Source of the DNA: an uncultured Collinsella sp.
GTDB lineage: Bacteria; Actinomycetota; Coriobacteriia; Coriobacteriales; Coriobacteriaceae
Reading direction: 5' to 3'
Length of the DNA: 33,721 nucleotides
Assembly (NCBI GenBank): GCA_905210085.1
Contig: CAJLVJ010000017.1
Location: 1-33,721 of the forward strand
Shown: piece by piece, positions 24,575-31,735 of the stretch
Numbering within the stretch: the first letter of the stretch is position 1
Layout: each line of letters starts with the position of its first letter
Notes under the pieces: generated by a model
Database searches by the model: none
Seen by the model: only the letters and a program-made list of their open reading frames with translations
Told to the model about the DNA's origin: nothing
Translations under genes and position numbers: made by a program

Positions 24575-24635
24575 AACGAATAGTTTTATATAGCCAATTG
24601 TAATTAAAACTATTCGTTCTGACGAATGGTTTTAA
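24575..24635. promoter_or_regulatory. Operator array upstream of the HTH-HipA gene
   Basis: AACGAATAGTTTTA (24575-24588) and its exact reverse complement (24605-24618) form a 14-bp inverted repeat. A third copy, ACGAATGGTTTTAA (24622-24635), has one mismatch in the core. A small hairpin GCGAA/TTCGC sits next to the start codon (24558-24571). The AT-rich centre holds TATATA-like promoter text on the minus strand. Copies lie 30 and 16 bp apart. Confidence 0.75.
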
Positions 24636-24677
24636 GATCGAGGGCGAACCGACAGAAATGAACGGACCTGGTACCTG

Positions 24678-24707
24678 TTGTTGCTGGATTTTGCATATTT
24701 GTATAAC
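24678..24707 (+). promoter_or_regulatory. Promoter for tRNA-Thr
   Basis: TTGTTG (24678-24683), an 18-bp spacer and TATAAC (24702-24707) form a reasonable sigma-70 promoter about 70 bp upstream of the tRNA. Confidence 0.55.
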
Positions 24708-24779
24708 GCCGTGCGGCCTGTTGCGCCCCGTCCGCAATTCCATTATTCTTAACAAGCTTCGCGCGAAAGCGCCAAGTGT

Positions 24780-24854
24780 GCCAGTGTGGCGCAACGGTAG
24801 CGCAACTGATTTGTAATCAGTGGGTTGCAGGTTCGATTCCTGTCACTGGCTCCA
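24780..24854 (+). tRNA. tRNA-Thr (anticodon UGU)
   Basis: A complete cloverleaf of 75 nt with encoded CCA. The acceptor stem is GCCAGTG/CACTGGC, the D stem GCGC/GCGC, the anticodon stem ACTGA/TCAGT around loop TTTGTAA (anticodon TGT), and the T arm GCAGG-TTCGATT-CCTGT. It reads ACA and probably ACG threonine codons. It has its own promoter and terminator. It lies between the housekeeping block and the CRISPR locus, but I found no duplicated tRNA 3' end that would mark an integrated element inside this window. Confidence 0.96.
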
Positions 24855-24863
24855 TGAGAGTTT

Positions 24864-24905
24864 CGGGCTCTGTTCCCTTTTGTGGGACAGGGCCCGTTTC
24901 TTTTT
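24864..24905 (+). terminator. Intrinsic terminator of tRNA-Thr
   Basis: CGGGCTCTGTTCC pairs with GGGACAGGGCCCG (stem 24864-24896, two wobbles) and is followed by TTTCTTTTT. Confidence 0.85.
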
Positions 24906-24947
24906 AGGTGGTGTGCCATCGGGTCAGTGCCCATTCCGTTTTCGGTT

Positions 24948-25006
24948 TGTCTCGATCTGTAACACCAAGATGGGTAATCCGCTTCTAACTGTTACAGATC
25001 AAGACA
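24948..25006. repeat. Inverted-repeat element A
   Basis: The left arm TGTCTCGATCTGTAACA (24948-24964) and right arm TGTTACAGATCAAGACA (24990-25006) are reverse complements with one mismatch, around a 25-bp centre. It shares its arms, but not its centre, with element B 80 bp downstream. Confidence 0.65.
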
Positions 25007-25026
25007 GAAGGTCGAGGGTCGGTCCG

Positions 25027-25089
25027 TTTATCTCAATCTGTAACAGCGGGGAGGAATATGTCTACCTAACTGCTACAGATTGAGATAAA
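25027..25089. repeat. Inverted-repeat element B
   Basis: The left arm TTTATCTCAATCTGTAACAG (25027-25046) and right arm CTGCTACAGATTGAGATAAA (25070-25089) are reverse complements with one mismatch, around a 23-bp centre. The arms match element A at about 17 of 19 positions. The rest of the region up to 25200 has nothing I recognise. Confidence 0.65.
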
Positions 25090-25253
25090 GAAACAAGCTC
25101 TACCGTGACGGTTGGGCGGCTCTCCCGAATCGCGTATGAGCCTCAGTGACAGCAAGCTCGGGGGCTTCCACGGGTTAAATCTGGAACGCACGGGGCTTTG
25201 CGTTGCTCTGTATACTATTGGCAGGCGTTTCCGGTATAAGTCGCTTGTGCTGT

Positions 25254-25343
25254 CATCGCTTGTGCGGTGTGGATTGAAACAAGTTTTATTATGAGCAGCT
25301 GGAATCGCTCAGCCCGGTGAATTGACCGTTCACCGGGCTTTTT
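25254..25343 (+). ncRNA. crRNA-like guide gene: degenerate CRISPR repeat, spacer and terminator (putative cas autorepressor RNA)
   Basis: TGGATTGAAAC (25270-25280) is identical to the last 11 nt of the array repeat, the 5' handle left by type I-C Cas5 cleavage. Directly before it, CATCGC (25254-25259), loop TTGT and GCGGTG (25264-25269) form a 6-bp stem. It occupies the position of the array repeat's stem but has different sequence, so the fold has been kept while the bases changed. A 30-nt spacer-like segment (25281-25310) follows, then a perfect terminator. No second repeat is present. Promoter candidates are TATACT (25211-25216) and TATAAG (25235-25240), both without a good -35. Known crRNA-like Cas-regulating RNAs in other type I systems share this plan. 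Expression here is inferred. Confidence 0.75.
25311..25343 (+). terminator. Terminator of the crRNA-like guide gene
   Basis: AGCCCGGTGAA (25311-25321) pairs perfectly with TTCACCGGGCT (25329-25339) over a 7-nt loop, followed by TTTT. It separates the guide transcript from the cas promoter. Confidence 0.88.
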
Positions 25344-25348
25344 CGTTC

Positions 25349-25371
25349 TAATAAAACTTGAAGTTTATACT
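25349..25371. promoter_or_regulatory. cas operon promoter with embedded guide target and TTC PAM
   Basis: TATACT (25366-25371) is a good -10 for cas3, which starts 55 bp later; the -35 region falls near 25343-25348. TAATAAAACTT (25349-25359) is the exact complement of the first 11 nt of the guide spacer (25281-25291). On the minus strand this protospacer is preceded by TTC (complement of 25360-25362), the type I-C PAM. A Cascade bound here would cover about 25325-25362, that is the -35 and spacer region. Confidence 0.75.
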
Positions 25372-25425
25372 GATTGAATAAGATGTCCGCACAACCATGT
25401 ATCCTCGAATTCATTGGAGGTGGCA

Positions 25426-27699
25426 ATGGACGTCTACTATGCTCACAGTATTGATGGTGCTGAAAAAAGCGAATGGCAAACGCTTAAAGAGCATCTTTCA
25501 AACGTATCGAAGCTAAGTGGCTTTTTCGCGGATGCTGTTGGCGCTGAACAGCTGGGGATTGCGGTTGGAGCCTTGCATGATGCGGGGAAGGCCTGCCAGG
25601 CGTTTCAGCTACGCCTTGAAGGCTCACCGGCCAAGGTCGATCATTCGTCTGTGGGTGCCATCGTAGCGTATGGGAAGTTGTGTGAGGTTGGCTACCCCCT
25701 TGCCTACGCTGTGGCGGGCCACCATTCCGGCCTATCCAATGGGCTTACGAGTGAGCCGGGATTGTCTTCCCTAAGGTCGAAATTAAAGAGAACAGATCTG
25801 CTGGACGCTATCGACGCCACTGTTGTTCGGAATATGCGTAACCAGCTAGGAAAAAGTGCCGGAAAACTATCGAGGGAATTAATTGAATTCATTCAGCGTG
25901 GTTTGTCGGATTCTGGCGAGATTGACAAAGAAGGGCAATTCCAAGCTTATTTGCTAACGAAGGTCTTGTTTTCCTGTCTTGTCGATGCTGATTATCTCGA
26001 TACAGAGCGGTTTATGGCACCCGACAATTCACATCTGCGATCGGCCGCGGTTGATTCCATGGATGGGCTGCTTGCAAAGTTCGATTCGTACATGGCACGT
26101 CTTTGCGGCGCAGCGGAGAACAATGAACTCAATGCCTGTCGTGGCTCCGTTCGAAATCAATGCATGGCGGCAGCGAAAAGCCCGCAGGGGTTCTTTACGC
26201 TTCGGGTTCCTACTGGGGGAGGAAAGACTCTCTCGGTTGTGGGTTTTGCGCTTGCGCACGCCAAGAGGCACGGTTTGCAGCGCATCGTTATTGCGCTTCC
26301 GTATACAAACCTAATTGAACAGACAGCGGATGTGCTGCGTGGTGTTTTTGGCGCCCAGAATGTACTAGAGCACCATTCAAATTACGATTTTGAGGCCGTT
26401 GATCCAGAACGCGCTCAGCACGAAAAGCTTGCAACACAAAACTGGGACGCGCCCATCATTGTTACAACGAATGTCCAGCTGTTTGAATCTCTATTTTCAA
26501 ATAAACCCGGCAAGAGTAGGAAAGTGCACAATATCGCAAAGAGCGTCCTGATCCTCGACGAAGCGCAGTCACTTCCCGATGGAGTGCTCAAGCCGACGCT
26601 GGCGATGCTTGAAATGCTTGTTCGCTCTTGTGGCGTAACTTGTGTGCTCTGTACGGCAACGCAGCCGTACTTCAAAGATGTCTGGCCTTTTAAAGAAACT
26701 CCTCAAGAGATCGTTACAGACAGAGCTGGCTTTAATGAGGCGTTCGTCGATAGAACATACTTTAATAATCTCGGGATATTGACTATGGACCAGCTGTGCG
26801 ATCGGCTTGCTTCTGAAAAACAGGCGCTCTGTATTGTCGGAAACAAGACGGAGGCTCGGGAACTTTATCGTGGTGTGGCGCAGCGTCTTGAGGATGGTGT
26901 CGCGGAGGAGTCGTGCTTCTGTCTGTCGACAAACAAGACACCTGATCATCGCATGCGCGATCTTAAAAAAATAAAGGCGCTGCTGGCAGCGAATAGACCG
27001 TGTCATGTGATGTCCACGCAGCTTATCGAAGCGGGAGTCGATATTGACTTTCCGGTTGTTTACCGCGAGCTTGCCGGAGTTGATTCTCTGTTCCAGGCTG
27101 CGGGGCGATGCAATCGTGAGGGGTCGATTAAAGAGCCGGCTCCTGTTTATATCTTCGAGTGCTTAAAAGAAGATGGAACACTATTCGGAACAACCTCCTG
27201 GCTTGCAAAGCAAAGGGAGACTACGCGGGCGATTCTTCGGGAGAGGGACGGAGTCATTGATTCCGGTGCCATAGAGCCGTTCTTTAAGATGCGCTACTCG
27301 AGTGATGAGGAACTGGATGCTTATCAAATCTTGAGCATGATTTGTTGCAATGCAGATTTGGAATCATCGTTAGAAATAATGCCGTTTGCAACAATCGCAG
27401 AGAAATACCGGTTCATGCCAGATGAATCTCTTCCCGTATTTGTGCGCTGGGGCGACGATGCGGAGAGGCTATATCAAGACATGCTAAATGTCCTCGAGCC
27501 GGGTGTGTTGGCACGGCCCGCCCAACGATTCAGCTTGAGTCTGAGAGAAAGGGAGATTAGAGATCTTGAGCAAGCGGGATATATCGAAGAATTGGCGCCG
27601 TTCAAGATTCTTAATGCTTGTGATGGATGTCGGATCGTCTACGACGACAAGGTGGGCTATCGATTCGGAGAGGAGGAGCTCTTGACGCTCGTTGGCTAG
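25426..27699 (+). CDS. cas3: CRISPR-associated helicase-nuclease Cas3 (type I-C)
   Basis: The 757-residue effector nuclease recruited by Cascade to degrade target DNA. The N-terminal HD nuclease has H7, H51-D52 (ALHDAGK), D72-H73 and H99-H100 (AGHHSG). The SF2 helicase follows with Walker A PTGGGKT (262-268), DEAQ box (378-381) in place of DEAH, motif III CTATQP (409-414), and motif VI QAAGRCNREG (557-566). A C-terminal domain follows. ATG 25426 is chosen, five nt after GGAGG (25416-25420); a TTG at 25414 overlaps that site. It is the first gene of the cas operon. The cas genes are visibly less GC-rich than the housekeeping genes, which suggests acquisition. Confidence 0.95.
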   Translation: MDVYYAHSIDGAEKSEWQTLKEHLSNVSKLSGFFADAVGAEQLGIAVGALHDAGKACQAFQLRLEGSPAKVDHSSVGAIVAYGKLCEVGYPLAYAVAGHHSGLSNGLTSEPGLSSLRSKLKRTDLLDAIDATVVRNMRNQLGKSAGKLSRELIEFIQRGLSDSGEIDKEGQFQAYLLTKVLFSCLVDADYLDTERFMAPDNSHLRSAAVDSMDGLLAKFDSYMARLCGAAENNELNACRGSVRNQCMAAAKSPQGFFTLRVPTGGGKTLSVVGFALAHAKRHGLQRIVIALPYTNLIEQTADVLRGVFGAQNVLEHHSNYDFEAVDPERAQHEKLATQNWDAPIIVTTNVQLFESLFSNKPGKSRKVHNIAKSVLILDEAQSLPDGVLKPTLAMLEMLVRSCGVTCVLCTATQPYFKDVWPFKETPQEIVTDRAGFNEAFVDRTYFNNLGILTMDQLCDRLASEKQALCIVGNKTEARELYRGVAQRLEDGVAEESCFCLSTNKTPDHRMRDLKKIKALLAANRPCHVMSTQLIEAGVDIDFPVVYRELAGVDSLFQAAGRCNREGSIKEPAPVYIFECLKEDGTLFGTTSWLAKQRETTRAILRERDGVIDSGAIEPFFKMRYSSDEELDAYQILSMICCNADLESSLEIMPFATIAEKYRFMPDESLPVFVRWGDDAERLYQDMLNVLEPGVLARPAQRFSLSLREREIRDLEQAGYIEELAPFKILNACDGCRIVYDDKVGYRFGEEELLTLVG

Positions 27700-27720
27700 A
27701 GGATTGAAGGGAGGACAAAA

Positions 27721-28374
27721 ATGGGATTTGGAATCAAAGTGCTTATTAGTGGAGATCGAGCATGTTTTACGCGCCCCGAGATGAAGACTGAGCGCGTAAG
27801 CTATGACGTCATAACGCCGTCTGCTGCACGAGGAATACTTGAGGCTGTCTATTGGAAGCCGGCAATCGCTTGGAAGATTGACAGTATCCAGGTCGTGAAC
27901 GAAATACGTTTTGACACATTTAGGCGTAATGAACTGGCAAGCAAACTGAGCTATCAAAACGCAAAGGCTGCCTATTCAAAAAACGTGCCTGTATATGTAG
28001 ACGTAATGGCTGATCGCCAGCAGCGGGCCACCATGTATCTCAAGGATGTTGCGTATATCGTCACGGCCCATTTTGAAATGACAGCGCGAGCGGGTGAATC
28101 TGACACGCCCGAAAAACACTACAACATTGCGTTGCGAAGGCTTCGAAAGGGACAGTGTTTCAATCAGCCCTATTTGGGATGCAGGGAGTTTCCGGCTGCG
28201 GTGTCGCTTGTCGAAGACGGATCTGTCGAGTCGTACTACCAAGACATTGACCGGTTCGACCTGGGATTCATGCTGTATGACATCGATTTCAAAAACAGCA
28301 TGGAGCCGATGTTCTATCGGGCTGTTATGAAAAATGGCGTCATCGATACTTCACGGCGGGAGGTGAAGCGATGA
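27721..28374 (+). CDS. cas5c: Cas5c (Cas5d), pre-crRNA endonuclease and Cascade subunit
   Basis: A 217-residue RAMP protein. In type I-C this subunit replaces Cas6: it cuts the repeat and then caps the 5' handle. The sequence starts with the RAMP strand GFGIKVLISGDRACFTRPEMKTERVSYDVITPSAARGILEAVYW. EKHY (in TPEKHYNIALRRLRKGQCFNQPYLGCREFPA) contains the Lys-His pair that corresponds to the catalytic K116/H117 described for Bacillus halodurans Cas5d. GGGAGG lies 7 nt before the start. Its TGA overlaps the cas8c ATG (ATGA), so the two are coupled. Confidence 0.94.
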   Translation: MGFGIKVLISGDRACFTRPEMKTERVSYDVITPSAARGILEAVYWKPAIAWKIDSIQVVNEIRFDTFRRNELASKLSYQNAKAAYSKNVPVYVDVMADRQQRATMYLKDVAYIVTAHFEMTARAGESDTPEKHYNIALRRLRKGQCFNQPYLGCREFPAAVSLVEDGSVESYYQDIDRFDLGFMLYDIDFKNSMEPMFYRAVMKNGVIDTSRREVKR

Positions 28375-30158
28375 TTCTGCAAGAACTGGCTAATCTTTAT
28401 GATCGATTGGCTGCTGATCCGGAAATCAAAATTCCAGGGATGGGGTGGAGTGTCGAAAACGTTTCGTATCGTATTCGCATTGATGACAATGGACGTACGA
28501 CGGGCGTAATTCCGTATGTAGTCGGAGAAGGCAAGGAACAGAGGCGGTTTGTTAAACGGATTGTGCCCGAACATGCATCAAGGACCTCGGGAATTCAACC
28601 GTTTTTTCTGTGTGATAACGGCTGTTATTTGTTTTGCCTGGGCAAGACGAGGGGCGAGGAAAAGTTTAGCGCCTCTGCCGCATTGCATAAAAAGGTGCTT
28701 GCGGAGTCCAATAATCCCGCAGCACGAGCGGTGCTCGCCTTCTTTGATCGGGGGCCTCAGGCGTATGAGTTGTCGAGCGATGACGCCGGTGTAATTGCAA
28801 GCACTTTTGTTGTTTTTGAATATGCGCCAGAAAACAAGCTTATTCATGAAATGCCAGATATAGCGCGTTTATGGGACCTGTATAGAGCTGCGACGGCAAG
28901 CGCGGACGCGACCAAAGGACAGTGCGCCATTACGGGAGAGCATAGTTTAATCGCCAGATTGTATCCTCAAGTTACAGGGTTTCCCGGCGCTCAGTCTGCG
29001 GGAGCGAGCTTGGTGTCCTTTAATTGCTCGGCTTTTGAGTCTTATGGGAAGCGCGGCACCTATAACGCTTCGATTTCAGAGACTGCGGCATTCAAGTCGG
29101 GAACTGCGCTTAGATACCTTTCAAAAGATGATAGCCATCGAGTGAGCATCGGTGACACACTCTTTATCTGTTGGACTGATGGGCCAACACTGCGGCCGAC
29201 TGGTGTGATAACTGCGCTTTTGGGCTTTAAACAAGAACGCAACGAATCGCGTGCTGAGGACGCACGGACACTTGACCAGGTGCGCGGAGATCTTCAATCG
29301 ATACGTCAGGGATATGCTCCGATGCCTTCTGTGCCTTCGACAAAGTTTTATATGGTCGGTGTGGCACCAAACGCAGCACGACTATCAATTAGGTATTTCA
29401 AGGTTGAATCCTATGGAAAACTCGCCGAAAACCTAATTCAGTATTTGAACGATATTGAGATGGTCGATGTTAAGCCCGCCTCGCTAAAAAGCCTGCTTCG
29501 ACAAATAGCACCACTGGGGGAGGGCGCGGCCATTCCTTCGACATTGTTGCATGGCTGTTTTGACGCAATGCTAGGCGGAAGTCTCTTCCCTAGGGCTTTA
29601 CAAGCTTCTGTGCTAACGCGTATGAGGGCAGACCACGCATCGAGAAACCGTTGGGATATGGGACAGCGGGCGGCATTGCTTAAGGGCTGTCTTAACCGAC
29701 AAATTAGAAAGAAAAGCGCTGCAGGAGAAAAGGAGTACACGGTGTCACTTGATAGGGAAAACGCTAACCAGGGTTACGTGCTCGGTAGATTATTTGCCGT
29801 TATTGAGCGGGCGCAACGAGTCGCTTTGGGGGATGGCGTCAATGCGACCGTTCGCGATAAGTACATTGGGGCAGCATCGACAACGCCGACGCGTGTTTTT
29901 CCGCGGTTGCTGGCCAATTGTCAAAACCATCTTTCAAAAATCGAAAAAATGCCCGGAAAGCGAGGTATGGCCGTGGGCATTCAAAAAGATCTTGATGAGA
30001 TTGTTGGCAAATTGAACGGCAACGATGGATTGTTTCCGCGGACGCTTGGTATGAATGATCAGGGAGCCTTTTTTATCGGCTATTACCAGCAGAGGCAGAG
30101 CAGTTTTGTGCGTAAGGAGCCCGAAGAGCGCGAAGTGGTTTCATCGGTTGAGGAATAG
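28371..30158 (+). CDS. cas8c: Cas8c (Csd1), large subunit of type I-C Cascade
   Basis: A 595-residue protein that recognises the PAM and positions Cas3. The N-terminus (MILQELANLYDRL ... GMGWSVENVSYRIRIDDNGR) and FFLCDNGCYLFCL are typical of Csd1. The middle holds the family pattern NCSAFESYGK ... FWTDGPT-like text (LFICWTDGPT). The C-terminal 138 residues, from V458, correspond to the small-subunit domain that is also made separately as Cas11c. It overlaps cas5c by 4 nt, and cas7c follows after 33 bp. Confidence 0.93.
   Translation: MILQELANLYDRLAADPEIKIPGMGWSVENVSYRIRIDDNGRTTGVIPYVVGEGKEQRRFVKRIVPEHASRTSGIQPFFLCDNGCYLFCLGKTRGEEKFSASAALHKKVLAESNNPAARAVLAFFDRGPQAYELSSDDAGVIASTFVVFEYAPENKLIHEMPDIARLWDLYRAATASADATKGQCAITGEHSLIARLYPQVTGFPGAQSAGASLVSFNCSAFESYGKRGTYNASISETAAFKSGTALRYLSKDDSHRVSIGDTLFICWTDGPTLRPTGVITALLGFKQERNESRAEDARTLDQVRGDLQSIRQGYAPMPSVPSTKFYMVGVAPNAARLSIRYFKVESYGKLAENLIQYLNDIEMVDVKPASLKSLLRQIAPLGEGAAIPSTLLHGCFDAMLGGSLFPRALQASVLTRMRADHASRNRWDMGQRAALLKGCLNRQIRKKSAAGEKEYTVSLDRENANQGYVLGRLFAVIERAQRVALGDGVNATVRDKYIGAASTTPTRVFPRLLANCQNHLSKIEKMPGKRGMAVGIQKDLDEIVGKLNGNDGLFPRTLGMNDQGAFFIGYYQQRQSSFVRKEPEEREVVSSVEE
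29742..30158 (+). CDS. cas11c: Cas11c small subunit from an internal start in cas8c
   Basis: AAAAGGAG (29728-29735) lies six nt before an in-frame GTG at 29742, codon 458 of cas8c. Translation from there gives a 138-residue helical protein beginning M(V)SLDRENANQGYVLGRL. In other type I-C systems the Cas11 small subunit is known to arise from an internal start near the same conserved LDxxNxxxGYxLGRLFA segment of Cas8c. Two copies should line the belly of Cascade. The signal is clear in sequence; production here is inferred. Confidence 0.8.
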   Translation: MSLDRENANQGYVLGRLFAVIERAQRVALGDGVNATVRDKYIGAASTTPTRVFPRLLANCQNHLSKIEKMPGKRGMAVGIQKDLDEIVGKLNGNDGLFPRTLGMNDQGAFFIGYYQQRQSSFVRKEPEEREVVSSVEE

Positions 30159-30191
30159 TGCAACGTTATCTTTGGAGGAAAGGAACAATCC

Positions 30192-31097
30192 ATGTCAGAG
30201 CCAATCAAGAATCGTTATGAGTTCACGCTTTTCTTCGACGTGAAAAACGGCAATCCTAATGGCGATCCCGATGCAGGAAATCTTCCTCGTCTTGATCCGG
30301 AGACCAGCAGGGGCATAGTTTCGGATGTGTGCATCAAGCGCAAGATTCGCAACTATGTCGAACTGGTTGCTGATCAAGGTGAGGATTGGTCAGTCTCTGG
30401 AGGACATCGCTTTTATGTCTATGTGAAAGAGGGCGCGGTCCTTAACGAGCAAAATGAGCTCGCCTACCAGCATAACGATATGAAGCCGCAATCCAAGAAA
30501 TTGCCCAAGGCGATGGAAGACCGGCTCAAAGTGACGCAGTTCATGACGGACAACTTTTATGACATTCGTACGTTTGGAGCTGTAATGACGACAGAGGTTA
30601 ACTGCGGTCAAGTGCGAGGGCCGGTGCAGTTTTGTTTTGCCGAGTCGGTTGATCCGGTCCTTCCGCTCGAAATGAGCATCACGCGTATGGCGGTCACCAA
30701 TGCAAAAGATGCCGAGAAGGAAAGGACGATGGGGCGCAAGCAGTACATTCCGTATGGTTTGTATCGCATGGACGGATTTGTTTCGGCTTCATTGGCCGAA
30801 AAGACCGGGTTTGATCAAGACGACCTCGACTTGCTGTTTGAGGCCCTCATGAATATGTTCGAGAACGATCATAGCGCGGCACGAGGGCTTATGTCTTCCC
30901 GTAAGCTCATCGTATTTAAGCACGAGAGCAAGCTTGGCAACGCGCCGGCCCATGTGTTGTTTGATGCCGTTAAGGCCAAGCGAGTGATTCCTGAGGGCCA
31001 GGAAGCCCGCTCTTATGCCGACTATCAGATTGAAGTCGGAGAAATGCCCGAGGGGGTTACGGCAGACATTATTGAGTATATTCCCCCGCGAGCATAA
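30192..31097 (+). CDS. cas7c: Cas7c (Csd2), backbone subunit of Cascade
   Basis: The 301-residue RAMP subunit that forms the crRNA-binding filament. The family start is plain: YEFTLFFDVKNGNPNGDPDAG, then the Csd2 signature SRGIVSDVCIKRKIRNYVEL. GPVQFCFAESVDPVLPLEMSITRMAVT is also typical, as is YGLYRMDGFVSASLAEKTGF. The length matches the family. GGAGG and AAAGGAA precede the ATG, and cas4 starts 2 bp after the stop. Confidence 0.95.
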   Translation: MSEPIKNRYEFTLFFDVKNGNPNGDPDAGNLPRLDPETSRGIVSDVCIKRKIRNYVELVADQGEDWSVSGGHRFYVYVKEGAVLNEQNELAYQHNDMKPQSKKLPKAMEDRLKVTQFMTDNFYDIRTFGAVMTTEVNCGQVRGPVQFCFAESVDPVLPLEMSITRMAVTNAKDAEKERTMGRKQYIPYGLYRMDGFVSASLAEKTGFDQDDLDLLFEALMNMFENDHSAARGLMSSRKLIVFKHESKLGNAPAHVLFDAVKAKRVIPEGQEARSYADYQIEVGEMPEGVTADIIEYIPPRA

Positions 31098-31099
31098 CT

Positions 31100-31723
31100 A
31101 TGTTTGGTGATGATGACCTGCTGGCGCTTTCTGGGTTACAGCATATTGCATACTGTGAGCGTCAGTGGGCTCTGATCCATCTTGAGCAGGAGTGGTCTGA
31201 TAGCTTCGATACGGTTCGAGGGAATCTGTTTCACGCTCGTGCTGACACTAAGGGATATTCAACGCTGCGGGGTTTTCGTTGCGAGCGAAGGGTCAGGCTT
31301 GTTAGCCATTCTTTGGGAATCTATGGCATAGCCGATATTGTCGAATACAGGCTCGGTGCTGAAGGCGGTTCTGTTCGTCCGGTTGAATACAAGGTAGGTA
31401 AGCCAAAAATCGAAGATTGGGACCGGATTCAAGTGGCGGCACAGGCAATGTGCATCGAGGAAATGCTGGGCCTTTCAATCGATGAGGGGTATCTGTTTTA
31501 TGGTGAAACGCGACGAAGAGAAAAAGTAATCATTGATTTTGCTTTAAAGCAAAGAGTCAAACAGCTGTGCCAAAGAATGCACTCGTTGTTTGAGCAACGG
31601 AAAACCCCGCTGCCGCTTAGAAGCCATAAGTGCCGAAGGTGCTCCTTGGTGGATAAATGCCTTCCAGATATCTGCAGCGTTGACGCTCGTGATTATTTAA
31701 AGCGGATGGGTCTGGAGTTGTGA
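31100..31723 (+). CDS. cas4: Cas4 exonuclease, adaptation factor
   Basis: A 207-residue RecB-like Fe-S nuclease that trims prespacers and helps select PAM-adjacent ones. The first cluster Cys is in IAYCERQWAL. Nuclease motifs include H50 in NLFHARAD, the region around GIADIVEYR, and VEYKVGKPK. The C-terminal cysteines in HKCRRCSLVDKCLPD complete the Fe-S site. The start lies 2 bp after cas7c without a separate strong ribosome binding site, so it is probably translationally coupled. Confidence 0.94.
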   Translation: MFGDDDLLALSGLQHIAYCERQWALIHLEQEWSDSFDTVRGNLFHARADTKGYSTLRGFRCERRVRLVSHSLGIYGIADIVEYRLGAEGGSVRPVEYKVGKPKIEDWDRIQVAAQAMCIEEMLGLSIDEGYLFYGETRRREKVIIDFALKQRVKQLCQRMHSLFEQRKTPLPLRSHKCRRCSLVDKCLPDICSVDARDYLKRMGLEL

Positions 31724-31735
31724 GGGGAACGAAAG

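Noticed and set aside
24780..24854. tRNA-Thr as attachment site of an integrated island
   Set aside because: No duplicate of the tRNA 3' end and no integrase gene are visible in the window.
25370..25381. GATTGAA near the cas promoter as a second degenerate repeat
   Set aside because: Only seven bases match the repeat end and no stem precedes it; probably chance.
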